A stretch of DNA of 30,990 nt from Ruminococcus sp. (lineage in GTDB: Bacteria; Bacillota; Clostridia; Oscillospirales; Acutalibacteraceae). Positions 1 to 7,652 of this stretch are shown piece by piece. The position numbers were made by a program, and so were the translations under genes. The stretch lies in NCBI GenBank assembly GCA_004555265.1, contig SFIQ01000015.1, forward strand, positions 1 through 30,990. The letters are read 5' to 3'. The notes under the pieces are model-generated. The model did not search any database, was not told where the DNA came from, and saw only the letters and a list, made by a program, of their open reading frames with translations. The first letter of the stretch is position 1; every line of letters starts with the position of its first letter.

Positions 1-248
1 CCGAACAATGCGAAAAACTGACGGATTTATCCGGTGGGCTATGTGTGGTGCCTGCGTTAAGTTATGACCTGAACGGGTACCGTTTGGGCTACGGCAAAGG
101 GTATTATGACCGCTTTTTGTCCCGCTTTGCGGGCGATACGGTTGGGCTTGTATATGAATCCTGCCTGTGTGACACCCTGCCGCACGGCAAATTTGACCGC
201 CGCGCGGGGAAAATTGTGACCGAAGCCCGCGTTATCAATGTGTTTTGA
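1..248 (+). CDS. 5-formyltetrahydrofolate cyclo-ligase, C-terminal part (partial)
   Basis: The gene enters from outside the window; its reading frame is open from base 3 and stops at 246-248. The enzyme (MTHFS family) converts 5-formyl-THF to 5,10-methenyl-THF using ATP, a salvage step in cytoplasmic one-carbon metabolism. The visible part holds the family's diagnostic C-terminal signature, a glycine/tyrosine-rich stretch reading YRLGYGKGYYDRFL, preceded by VPALSYD, which matches the usual 'VPALAFD' strand. The tail DTLPHGKFDRRAGKIVTE is also typical, with the proline-histidine position seen in family members. The next gene starts 27 bases downstream with its own ribosome binding site, so the two are probably co-transcribed. 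The N-terminus is missing, so full length cannot be judged. Confidence 0.9.
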   Translation, partial: EQCEKLTDLSGGLCVVPALSYDLNGYRLGYGKGYYDRFLSRFAGDTVGLVYESCLCDTLPHGKFDRRAGKIVTEARVINVF

Positions 249-275
249 TTTTCAGAAAAAGGAGGCGTTCGATTG

Positions 276-1364
276 ATGCGCGATGATGATTTAAAGAATT
301 TCTTTGATGCAGACGCATACGACGAATTGCTCAATGCATATGCCGAGGAGGCAGAGCGCAAACGGTCTATTTTAGCCGATGTGCATCGCAAAGACGGTGT
401 GCCGCAAAAGGGCGATGTTCCCGCAAGACCGAACAATACAGGCGCAAGAACGGCGCGAGATGCCGCGCCGCACCGCGCGCCGACACGCGCCGAGACGCCG
501 CGCAGCCCTGTGCCGCAGTCCACGCCGCGTCCGATGCAAAATCCGTCTGCGCCGAAATCCGCTACCCCGCAACAGCCAACGCAGCATACCTCGCCGCGCA
601 CACCCGCGCAAGGGCAAGCGCATCATTTCGATACCGCGCCGATTCGCCCGATGTCGCCCGCCGCGCCGCCGTCCTCTGCGCCGTCCGAAAGCACGCCGAA
701 CCGTGCCGCCAATTTCAAAGTGGATATTAAAGACTTAGACGCGGAATTTCAACAGCAGCCCGTGCCGTCGCGTATGCGGCGTGCACAGCCGAACGACAGG
801 GCGGTGATTTATACAAAGGCTACCCCTGCACAAGCGCACACAGCCGGTGCATTTGCAGGTTTTTCCGAGGTCGTGAAAAAACGCCGCGCACCGCGGCAAC
901 AGGCCGAACCACCCGTTCCCCCCGCCGTGCCCGTATCGGCGGCGCCGCAGGCGGCCATCATCAAACAGCGCCCGCAAAAGCTGGATTGGAACACCGTAAA
1001 AGCCTTCTTCTTGAAAAATAAAGTCACTTGGATTATCATCGGCGTTTGCATAGCGGCGGCGATACTCTTGTCGACTTATACCATCAGTTGTATGAACGAT
1101 ATTTTCGCTGTCAACCGCGACAGCGAAACGGTCGTCACCGTCAATATCCCCGCCGAGGCAAATACCAAAACCGTGCTGAAAATTTTACAGCAGAATGACT
1201 TAATCGAACATCGGCATTTTTGTTCGCTGTTTGCCAAAATGATGCAGTTTAAGGACGACAATTATTTGACCGGCGTTTACTATGTCACCGCGTCTATGGG
1301 CGTCGAAAAAATGCTGACCACCTTTAAACAGCCGACCGCCCCTTCCCCGAAGGGTATACCGTAG
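276..1364 (+). CDS. mltG: Endolytic transglycosylase MltG, N-terminal part (frameshifted)
   Basis: This is the front part of a YceG/MltG-type membrane-bound lytic transglycosylase, which cleaves nascent peptidoglycan glycan strands. Residues 1 to about 245 are a cytoplasmic, Pro/Ala/Arg-rich low-complexity region. One transmembrane helix follows at about residues 250-270 (WIIIGVCIAAAILLS), then an extracellular LysM-like segment (VNIPAEANTKTVLKILQQND, then YYVTASMGVEKML). The frame stops at 1362-1364 just where the catalytic domain should begin; that domain continues at once in another frame (next entry). GGAGG at 261-265 serves either ATG 276 or TTG 273; I chose the ATG. The likely lesion is one base lost in the C-rich stretch 1339-1348, because adding one C joins the halves as PTAPFPEGYTVDQ. 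It is either a pseudogene or a consensus error. Confidence 0.8.
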   Translation: MRDDDLKNFFDADAYDELLNAYAEEAERKRSILADVHRKDGVPQKGDVPARPNNTGARTARDAAPHRAPTRAETPRSPVPQSTPRPMQNPSAPKSATPQQPTQHTSPRTPAQGQAHHFDTAPIRPMSPAAPPSSAPSESTPNRAANFKVDIKDLDAEFQQQPVPSRMRRAQPNDRAVIYTKATPAQAHTAGAFAGFSEVVKKRRAPRQQAEPPVPPAVPVSAAPQAAIIKQRPQKLDWNTVKAFFLKNKVTWIIIGVCIAAAILLSTYTISCMNDIFAVNRDSETVVTVNIPAEANTKTVLKILQQNDLIEHRHFCSLFAKMMQFKDDNYLTGVYYVTASMGVEKMLTTFKQPTAPSPKGIP

Positions 1365-1372
1365 ACCAAATT

Positions 1373-2077
1373 GTGCAAAAACTCGAAAAATATGAGGTCT
1401 GCTCCGCCGCGGCGTTGTATCAGACGATGAAAGAGGTCGATTTCAGCAGTGAATTCTCCTTTATTGCTTCTATGGACAATAAAGAGAGCCGTTACAGACT
1501 GTTAGAGGGCTATTTGTACCCTGACACCTATGAATTCTATGTCGGCGAGTCACCGTCGAGCGTCCTGCGTAAATTCTTAAACAACTTCAATAAAAAGTGG
1601 ACGGACGAATACGCCGCGCAGGCGGAAAAACTCGGTATGTCCGTGGATGACATCATTACCCTTGCCTCGATTGTGCAAAAAGAAGCATACGGCGCCGAGC
1701 AGTCGCCGCTTGTGTCCTCGGTACTCCACAACCGCCTCAACAAATCGGGGTTGTACCCGTCTTTGCAGTGCGACTCGACCGAGGAATATATCAACGAATA
1801 TATCAAGCCGAATACACAGGATGCCGCGCAACTGTCGAAATTCACAAACCTTTACAGTTCGTATAAATGCGCGGGGTTGCCCGTCGGCTCGATTTGCAAT
1901 CCGGGCGATGACGCCATCAAAGCCGCGCTCTACCCCGAAAAGACCGATTACTATTTCTTCGCACACGATGTGAACAAGAAACTATATCTTGCCCGCAACG
2001 ACAGCGAGCGCCGCTCGAACAATTTGGCAATTTTGAATGCCAACAGCGAAGCGGAAAAGAACAAAACCAACAGATAA
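1373..2077 (+). CDS. mltG: Endolytic transglycosylase MltG, catalytic part (frameshifted)
   Basis: This is the catalytic domain of the same MltG protein, in the frame one base back from the N-terminal part. The frame is open from 1328, and FPEGYTVDQIVQKL (from 1343) matches the usual 'PEGxTxxQIA' strand, so the GTG at 1373 is not a natural start. Family landmarks follow in order: LLEGYLYPDTYEFY, LASIVQKEA (containing the candidate catalytic Glu), VLHNRLNKSGLYPSLQCDST and AGLPVGSICNPG. The end, YYFFAHDVNKKLYLARN, is the standard MltG C-terminus, so the domain is complete. No ribosome binding site precedes 1373, so without frame restoration this half would not be translated efficiently. The next gene starts 13 bases after the stop. 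Confidence 0.8.
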   Translation: MQKLEKYEVCSAAALYQTMKEVDFSSEFSFIASMDNKESRYRLLEGYLYPDTYEFYVGESPSSVLRKFLNNFNKKWTDEYAAQAEKLGMSVDDIITLASIVQKEAYGAEQSPLVSSVLHNRLNKSGLYPSLQCDSTEEYINEYIKPNTQDAAQLSKFTNLYSSYKCAGLPVGSICNPGDDAIKAALYPEKTDYYFFAHDVNKKLYLARNDSERRSNNLAILNANSEAEKNKTNR

Positions 2078-2090
2078 ACAGGATATTGAT

Positions 2091-3314
2091 ATGCAAAAGA
2101 GACCGGAATTACTTTGCCCTGCGGGGGATAGAGAACGCTTTGACGCCGCGCTTCGGTTCGGCGCGGATGCCGTATATCTCGGCGGCACCGCGTTCGGTAT
2201 GCGCGCAGGCCCGCAGAATTTCACTTTTCCCGCGCTGGAACAAGCAGTGCAAACCGCGCACACGCAGGGCGTAAAGGTGTATTTGACCTGCAATACCCTC
2301 CCGCGAAACGACGAAATCGCCGCCCTGCCCGCATTTCTCGAAACGGCGGCGGGGTGCGGTGTGGACGGCTTTATCGTCGCCGATTTCGGCGTGCTGTCGC
2401 TTTGCAAGCAGTACGCGCCGAAGGTCCCTGTGCACATTTCGACGCAGGCGGGCATTGTAAATTATGTTACGGCACAGCAGTTTTACAATCTCGGCGCCTC
2501 GCGTATTGTTACGGCGCGGGAATTAAGTCTTGCGGAAATCGCCGAGATACGCGCCAAAACACCGAAGGCGTTGGAAATCGAGTGCTTTGTGCACGGCGCG
2601 ATGTGCGTGTCCTTTTCGGGCAGGTGCCTGCTTTCCAATTATCTGCTAAACCGTGACGCCAACCGCGGTGCGTGCGCACAGCCGTGCCGTTGGGAGTATG
2701 CCTTGATGGAAAAAACCCGCGAGGGGCAGTATTTCCCCATCGGCGAGGACGAAAACGGCACCTATATTCTCAATTCCAAAGATATGTGCATGATAGAGCA
2801 TATCCCCGAACTGATCCAAGCGGGTGTGGACAGTTTCAAAATCGAGGGTAGGGCGAAATCCGCCTATTACACGGCGGTAATCACCAACGCCTACCGTGCC
2901 GCGATTGACGGGTATCTCGAAAATCCGTCGCCCGATTACAAACCCGCACCGTGGATTTTGGAAGAGCCGCGCAAGGTGAGTTACCGTGAATACTGCACGG
3001 GATTTTACTTCGGCGCGCCGCAAACGGACGCCAACATTAGTTACGAGGGCGGCTACCGCCGCGAATGGGATGTTTGCGCCGTGGTCACGGGCAGTGACGG
3101 GGAAACGATTTTTGCCGAACAGCGCAACAAATTTTGCGTGGGCGATACCGTGGAGCTTTTGGAACGCGGCAAAGCGCCCGTGCAGTTTACGGTGGACGCG
3201 CTCAAAAATGAAAACGGCGAACCGATTGACGCTTGCCCGCATCCGATGATGAAACTGCAAATCAAAAGCACTTTGCGCCCGTCCGCGGGGGCGTTGCTCC
3301 GAAAGCAGGCTTAA
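2091..3314 (+). CDS. Peptidase U32 family protein
   Basis: A 407-residue protein of the U32 (YhbU/RlhA/collagenase-like) family. The N-terminus PELLCPAGDRERFDAALRFGADAVYLGG is the classic family opening on a TIM-barrel-like fold. The U32 signature appears at about residues 160-203: ECFVHGAMCVSFSGRC, then an RGACAQPCRW segment, giving the conserved cysteine set. FKIEGRAKSAYY follows, also typical. Some family members are described as proteases and others (RlhA, TrhP) act in RNA hydroxylation, so the substrate here is not assignable. ATG 2091 was chosen because homology begins there and AGG at 2080-2082 lies a suitable distance upstream; an earlier in-frame start at 2037 would lie inside mltG. 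It sits in the same co-directional run as mltG and the acyltransferase-like gene. Confidence 0.88.
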   Translation: MQKRPELLCPAGDRERFDAALRFGADAVYLGGTAFGMRAGPQNFTFPALEQAVQTAHTQGVKVYLTCNTLPRNDEIAALPAFLETAAGCGVDGFIVADFGVLSLCKQYAPKVPVHISTQAGIVNYVTAQQFYNLGASRIVTARELSLAEIAEIRAKTPKALEIECFVHGAMCVSFSGRCLLSNYLLNRDANRGACAQPCRWEYALMEKTREGQYFPIGEDENGTYILNSKDMCMIEHIPELIQAGVDSFKIEGRAKSAYYTAVITNAYRAAIDGYLENPSPDYKPAPWILEEPRKVSYREYCTGFYFGAPQTDANISYEGGYRREWDVCAVVTGSDGETIFAEQRNKFCVGDTVELLERGKAPVQFTVDALKNENGEPIDACPHPMMKLQIKSTLRPSAGALLRKQA

Positions 3315-3317
3315 CTT

Positions 3318-4181
3318 ATGCAGACCGACTTCCTTTTGCATTTATGCGAAAAAATTGATTTACCGCCCGAAGCGCGTGATACGGCACTTCGGGCGCTTTC
3401 ACATTGGGAAAAACCCTTGTTGCGCGCGGTGCGGCATTCGGATTTGGAGCATCTTTCCGCCTGCACACGCCGTTTGCGCCGCAACCGCAAAAAAGGTGCG
3501 GCGTTTTGCTTGGCATTTTGCCTGTTGCAGGCGGAGCAAGCCTATACAGAATACCGAAAACGCGGCATTCCCGACGAAATCTATTATGACACCATGCGTG
3601 ACATCACCGTGTGGGTGCAAACACTGCAAACAGAGGAAAACATCGTCGGCGTTGCCGAAATTTCTTGGCTGCGACATGCGCTGTATTTGAATTTGTTTCA
3701 AATCGGGCGGCTGCAATATCAGTTTTTTACGACCAATCATTTGCTCTCGGGCTTATCGCCGCGAACCCAATACCCTATAAAAAGCGGCGAAGCGGTTTTA
3801 AACATACACATTCCCGCCGGCGGCAGGCTGTCGCTTGCCGATTGCCGTGCCTCTTTGGCGGCGGCGCGGGATTTTTTTGCAAACTACTATCCGCAGTACG
3901 ATTATAAAGGCTTTGTGTGTGACAGTTGGCTGTTAGACTGCCACAATGCCGCATTTATGCGCCCCGACTCGAATATCGTCCGTTTTCGGGAACTGTTTGA
4001 CGAAGTGTACCAAACCGCCGCGCCGCACAGCGAAATCACCCGCCGCCTTTGGGGGAAATTGACCGTTTCCAAATCCAAAATTGCCGCATTTCCCGAAGAA
4101 ACCGACCTGCAAAAGCGCACAAAAGCGTATTTGCTTTCGGGCGGCAAAACGGGGAACGGCTACGGTTTTATCGTAAAATAA
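3318..4181 (+). CDS. Acyltransferase-domain protein (NAT_N/GNAT_C-like)
   Basis: A 287-residue soluble protein without signal peptide or membrane segments. It resembles a two-part family in Firmicutes annotated as acyltransferase-domain proteins: a helical N-terminal domain and a GNAT-like C-terminal domain. The first part carries RGIPDEIYYDTMRDITVW followed by WLRHALYLNLFQIGRLQYQF. The second begins with VLNIHIPAGGRLSLADCRAS, then FFANYYPQYDYKGFVCDSWL and RPDSNIVRFRELF. These blocks match my recollection of that family; the acyl acceptor is unknown and no classical acetyl-CoA P-loop is obvious. The ATG lies three bases after the U32 stop, so the two are almost certainly co-transcribed. A hairpin at 4214-4247 closes the run. 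Confidence 0.65.
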   Translation: MQTDFLLHLCEKIDLPPEARDTALRALSHWEKPLLRAVRHSDLEHLSACTRRLRRNRKKGAAFCLAFCLLQAEQAYTEYRKRGIPDEIYYDTMRDITVWVQTLQTEENIVGVAEISWLRHALYLNLFQIGRLQYQFFTTNHLLSGLSPRTQYPIKSGEAVLNIHIPAGGRLSLADCRASLAAARDFFANYYPQYDYKGFVCDSWLLDCHNAAFMRPDSNIVRFRELFDEVYQTAAPHSEITRRLWGKLTVSKSKIAAFPEETDLQKRTKAYLLSGGKTGNGYGFIVK

Positions 4182-4213
4182 TGTCAACAGAATCGTCGTC
4201 GCACGAGTAAAAC

Positions 4214-4250
4214 AAACACCTTCGTTTCATACTAAAACGGAGGTGTTTTT
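4214..4250 (+). terminator. Rho-independent terminator overlapping the next gene's RBS
   Basis: A 14-bp stem (4214-4227 pairing with 4235-4247 plus neighbouring base, one G-U pair) with a 7-nt loop is followed by TTTTT (4246-4250). The 3' arm contains GGAGG at 4239-4243, the only good ribosome binding site for the penicillin-binding protein starting at 4253. The hairpin thus looks like a terminator for the mltG-U32-acyltransferase run and would also mask the next gene's translation start on any read-through transcript. Confidence 0.75.
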
Positions 4251-4252
4251 AT

Positions 4253-5857
4253 ATGCACAAGCGTGTTTGTATACTCTTTTTCTTGTTTGCGTTGTGCGTC
4301 GGTACGCTTTGCGTGCATATGCTGACGGTTTTAGAGCAAAAGGGCAGAGAAAGTGCCTCGCGTGTCAACAACTCGGTATCTTGTGTGGTCGGGGAAACGC
4401 GCGGCTGTATTTATGACCGAAATTTACTGCCGCTGGTCAATCGGGAAACCGCGTTGACGGTTTCCGTAAAGCCGACGCTGTCTGCGCTGCATACCGCCGA
4501 CGCGGTGCTGCGTGAAACGGTACAGAAAGACGCTTTGTACCAAACCGTGTCTGACGGAAAAATTGCCGTTGCACAGGCGGCCGCGCCATTGCAGACAGCA
4601 GAGGTAAAAACCGTCTCGAAGGTATTGCGCTACGGAACCCATCCCACGGCTGTGCATATTATCGGCTATGTCAACGGCGACGGGGCGGGCGTTTGCGGTA
4701 TAGAGCAGTATTATAATGCCGATTTAAAGCGGGCAAACGGCGTTTTAAAAGCACATTGCGCGACCGATGCAAAGGGCAGATTGCTCGACGGCGCAGAACT
4801 CGAATATACCGCGGAAAACTATAACAGCCCTGCGGGGGTTGCCTTGACGCTCGATACACGCATACAAAACATTGCAGAAGAAGCTTTGCAAACATTTCAA
4901 ATCGAAAAGGGCGCTGTGGTGGTGCTGTCGGTGGAAACCTCGGAAATTTTGGCAATGGCGAGCGCGCCCGCCTATGATCCGAACAATCCCGCCGCCGCTT
5001 TGGACGATGCAAACGCACCCTTTTTAAACCGCGCCATTACGCCGTATTCCGTCGGCTCGGTGTTCAAAGCCGTGGTGGCCGCCGCCGCGCTCGAAAACGG
5101 ACAAAGCGAGGAGTTTGCCTACACCTGCACGGGGGCATATACCGTGGGGCAAACCACCTTTCGCTGTCATTTGCACACGGGGCACGGTGCGCAGAATATG
5201 CCGCAGGCTATGGCGAATTCCTGCAATCCGTATTTTATCTCGTTGGCGCTCTGTACGGGTGCGGAGAATATTTGTACCGCCGCGCAAAATCTCGGCTTGG
5301 GCGCAAGTGTGGAATTGGCAGACGGATTTTACACCAACCCCGGTACACTGCCTGCCGCGGAGGCGCTTTCTGCCCCGCAGGACATTGCCAATTTGGCGTT
5401 CGGACAGGGCGCACTTTTGGCGTCGCCTTTACAAATGACCGCCGTGTATGCGGCGATAGCCAACGGCGGCGTATACCGTGCACCGAGTCTAATGTATGCC
5501 AAAGTGGACGCGTCAAAAGAAATCTATCAGCGCGCTGAACTGCCCGACGCACGCCGCGTGATGTCCGCGCAAACGGCAAACCGCGTCAGCACGCTTTTAC
5601 ACTATGCCGTGGAGAACGGCAGCGGCAAACGCGCAAAACCGAGCACATGTTCTGCGGCGGGCAAAACCGCCACCGCACAAAGCGGCTGGATAAATGCTGA
5701 CGGCACCGAGGTGACGCATGCCTGGTTTTGCGGCTATTTCCCGTATGAAACGCCGCAATATGCCGTTACGGTGCTCAAAGAAAACGGCGAGGGCGGCTCT
5801 GCCGACTGCGCGCCTGTTTTTCAGTATATTGCCGATGCGGTCACAAATTTGCAGTAA
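4253..5857 (+). CDS. Penicillin-binding protein, transpeptidase (PBP2/SpoVD-like)
   Basis: A 534-residue class B-type penicillin-binding protein that cross-links peptidoglycan peptides outside the membrane. A single N-terminal membrane anchor spans about residues 4-24 (VCILFFLFALCVGTLCVHML). The dimerisation domain follows, with ETRGCIYDRN at about residues 45-54 matching the family's 'RGxIyDRNG' motif. The transpeptidase domain has all three active-site motifs: SVFK (S269 nucleophile, K272), SCN (323-325) and KTA (471-473), the last differing from the usual KTG. It resembles FtsI, SpoVD and PBP2 in layout but is shorter than SpoVD and has no visible PASTA domain, so the subtype is open. ATG 4253 is set by GGAGG at 4239-4243, which sits in the upstream hairpin. 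No separate promoter was recognised in the 71-base gap. Confidence 0.88.
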   Translation: MHKRVCILFFLFALCVGTLCVHMLTVLEQKGRESASRVNNSVSCVVGETRGCIYDRNLLPLVNRETALTVSVKPTLSALHTADAVLRETVQKDALYQTVSDGKIAVAQAAAPLQTAEVKTVSKVLRYGTHPTAVHIIGYVNGDGAGVCGIEQYYNADLKRANGVLKAHCATDAKGRLLDGAELEYTAENYNSPAGVALTLDTRIQNIAEEALQTFQIEKGAVVVLSVETSEILAMASAPAYDPNNPAAALDDANAPFLNRAITPYSVGSVFKAVVAAAALENGQSEEFAYTCTGAYTVGQTTFRCHLHTGHGAQNMPQAMANSCNPYFISLALCTGAENICTAAQNLGLGASVELADGFYTNPGTLPAAEALSAPQDIANLAFGQGALLASPLQMTAVYAAIANGGVYRAPSLMYAKVDASKEIYQRAELPDARRVMSAQTANRVSTLLHYAVENGSGKRAKPSTCSAAGKTATAQSGWINADGTEVTHAWFCGYFPYETPQYAVTVLKENGEGGSADCAPVFQYIADAVTNLQ

Positions 5858-5890
5858 ATTGCGCACTTTTACGCGAAATTATGGTATTTT

Positions 5891-5907
5891 TTGAAAGTTT
5901 TTGAAAG
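5891..5907 (+). promoter_or_regulatory. Tandem TTGAAAG repeats upstream of the fructose-operon promoter
   Basis: TTGAAAG occurs at 5891-5897 and again at 5901-5907, exactly one helical turn apart and 7 bases upstream of the -35 box. Placement suggests a regulator site, possibly for the adjacent DeoR-type protein; there is no direct evidence. Confidence 0.35.
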
Positions 5908-5914
5908 AAAATGC

Positions 5915-5943
5915 TTGACTTTGCGCAAAAATGATGTTATATT
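5915..5943 (+). promoter_or_regulatory. Promoter of the fructose PTS operon
   Basis: TTGACT (5915-5920) and TATATT (5938-5943) are separated by exactly 17 bases, a near-consensus vegetative sigma-factor promoter. It lies 33 bases before the start of the DeoR-type regulator and is the only clear promoter before the five-gene module. Confidence 0.8.
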
Positions 5944-5976
5944 GCAGATAAAGACAGTAGGAAAGGAGACAACAGT

Positions 5977-6732
5977 ATGCTAACGGAAGAAAGATTTGGT
6001 GCCATTCTGCAAGAATTGAAACTGCACGGTGCCGTTACCGTGACCGAACTTGCCGAAAAACTCGGTATTTCCGAATCCACCGTTCGCCGCGATTTACAAA
6101 GTTTGGATGCGCGCGGCTTGCTCAAAAAGGTTCACGGCGGCGCCACCGCGGCGGATACCGCGGGATTTCAGTCCGTTGAGGCAGATGTTTCCACAAAATC
6201 TGCGTTAAATGTGACGGAAAAAGAGAGAATTGCCCGCTATGCGGCGTCTTTACTCTCCGATGACGATTTCGTCTATCTGGACGCAGGAACCACCACCGAA
6301 AAAATGATTGATTATATCGACAGCGCATTGCGCGCTTCGTTTGTAACAAACGGGATTGTGCACGCGAAAAAACTGATTCAAAAGGGCTTGCGTGCCTATA
6401 TTATCGGCGGGCAGGTAAAACTTTCTACCGAAGCGGTTATCGGCGCGGTTGCCGTCAACAATTTAAAACAGTACAATTTTACAAAAGCCTTTATGGGCGC
6501 AAACGGAATTACCGTATCGCAGGGGTTTACCACGCCCGATACGGAAGAGGGGCTTTTAAAAGCCGAAGCGGTCAACCGTTCCTATATGACCTTTGTGTTG
6601 GCGGACAGCTCCAAATTCAATAAGGTGTTTTCCGTAACCTTTGCGCCGATTGAAAAAGCGTGTATTCTCACCGACCGCTTGCCGGACGGTGACTATCAAG
6701 AACATACCGTTGTGCGGGAGGTGACAGAATGA
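5977..6732 (+). CDS. fruR: DeoR/GlpR family transcriptional regulator (fructose operon)
   Basis: A 251-residue cytoplasmic repressor-type protein. The N-terminal winged helix-turn-helix spans about residues 5-55 (VTVTELAEKLGISESTVRRDLQSL, split here from its KKVHGG wing). The C-terminal DeoR sensor domain has the usual VYLDAGTTTEKM and FVTNGI blocks that bind phosphorylated sugars; in fructose operons the ligand is generally fructose-1-phosphate. Its stop overlaps the fruK start (ATGA at 6729-6732), so the two are translationally coupled. AAGGAG at 5963-5968 gives good spacing to ATG 5977. As the first gene it probably autoregulates the operon; the tandem TTGAAAG repeats just upstream of its promoter are a candidate site. 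The specific name FruR rests on context. Confidence 0.88.
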   Translation: MLTEERFGAILQELKLHGAVTVTELAEKLGISESTVRRDLQSLDARGLLKKVHGGATAADTAGFQSVEADVSTKSALNVTEKERIARYAASLLSDDDFVYLDAGTTTEKMIDYIDSALRASFVTNGIVHAKKLIQKGLRAYIIGGQVKLSTEAVIGAVAVNNLKQYNFTKAFMGANGITVSQGFTTPDTEEGLLKAEAVNRSYMTFVLADSSKFNKVFSVTFAPIEKACILTDRLPDGDYQEHTVVREVTE

Positions 6733-7634
6733 TTTATACCGTAACCTTTAACCCTGCGCTTGACTATGTTGTGCATTTGCCGAAATTAACGCTCGGTGAA
6801 GTGAACCGCACCGAAGCGGATACCCTCTGCTTCGGGGGCAAAGGCATCAATGTTTCGGCGGTTTTAAAAGAACTCGGGGTGGAAAGCGTTGCACTCGGCT
6901 TTACTGCCGGATTTACAGGTAAGGCGCTGACGGCGGCGGTGGAAAAAGCCGGCATACAAACCGATTTTATCGAATTGCCCGCAGGCAACACGCGTATCAA
7001 TGTCAAAATCAAAGCCCAAAGCGAAACCGATATTAACGCAGGCGGGCCGCCCGTCCCGCAAGAAGCGTTTACCGCCCTGTTGCAAAAGTTAGAAACCTTG
7101 CAGGCAGGCGATACCCTTTGCCTTTCCGGTAGTATTCCGAAGACACTCCCCGAAAATACCTACGAAACGATTTTAGAACATCTTTGCGGTAAAGGTATTC
7201 GTTTGGCCGTGGATGCCACAGGCGAACTGCTGTTGCGCGTTCTGCACTTTCAGCCGTTCCTTGTCAAGCCCAATCACCACGAGCTTGCTGAAATGCTCGG
7301 CAGAGATTTGCCGACGGAGAAAGATTTGCTTGCAGGCGCTTGCGAATTGCAGGCACGCGGGGCGAAAAATGTATTGGTTTCCCGCGCGGGGGCGGGCGCA
7401 CTGCTTTTGACCGAAACGGGAGAGCACTATTTGGTACCTGCTGCAAGCGGTACGGTGCAAAACTCCGTCGGCGCGGGCGACTCTATGGTCGCAGGCTTCC
7501 TCGCGGGGTATTTGCAAACCGGTGATTATCGCTATGCGTTGCAGCTCGGCTCTGCGGCGGGCAGTGCCACCGCGTTTTCCGAGGGACTTGCAAAACGCGA
7601 CACAATTATGGAAGTCATGCAGAAAATGCAATAA
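6729..7634 (+). CDS. fruK: 1-phosphofructokinase
   Basis: A 301-residue PfkB-family sugar kinase that phosphorylates fructose-1-phosphate to fructose-1,6-bisphosphate with ATP. The N-terminus IYTVTFNPALDYVV is typical of the FruK/LacC branch. The substrate-binding FGGKGINVSAVLKELG block is at about residues 36-51, and the PfkB C-terminal signature VGAGDSMVAGFLAGYL at about 248-263 contains the catalytic Asp. LVKPNHHELAEMLG is the other expected block. Its start overlaps the regulator's stop by four bases, and the PTS transporter gene follows 18 bases later, which favours 1-phosphofructokinase over tagatose-6-phosphate kinase. Confidence 0.94.
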   Translation: MIYTVTFNPALDYVVHLPKLTLGEVNRTEADTLCFGGKGINVSAVLKELGVESVALGFTAGFTGKALTAAVEKAGIQTDFIELPAGNTRINVKIKAQSETDINAGGPPVPQEAFTALLQKLETLQAGDTLCLSGSIPKTLPENTYETILEHLCGKGIRLAVDATGELLLRVLHFQPFLVKPNHHELAEMLGRDLPTEKDLLAGACELQARGAKNVLVSRAGAGALLLTETGEHYLVPAASGTVQNSVGAGDSMVAGFLAGYLQTGDYRYALQLGSAAGSATAFSEGLAKRDTIMEVMQKMQ

Positions 7635-7652
7635 AAAAGAAAGGAAGATTCT

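Noticed and set aside
104..601. 165-residue open frame on the minus strand
   Set aside because: It is antisense to the Pro/Ala-rich part of mltG, with low-complexity Arg/Ser/Cys composition and no ribosome binding site; a shadow of GC-biased codons.
1323..1329. TTTAAAC heptamer in mltG as a programmed -1 frameshift site
   Set aside because: The codon phase is wrong (read TTT-AAA-C rather than T-TTA-AAC) and re-pairing in the -1 frame would fall on CTT-TAA. One missing C downstream is simpler.
5915..5943. Catabolite-responsive element (cre) in the fructose promoter
   Set aside because: The GC-rich core TTTGCGCAAA does not fit the cre consensus at enough positions.
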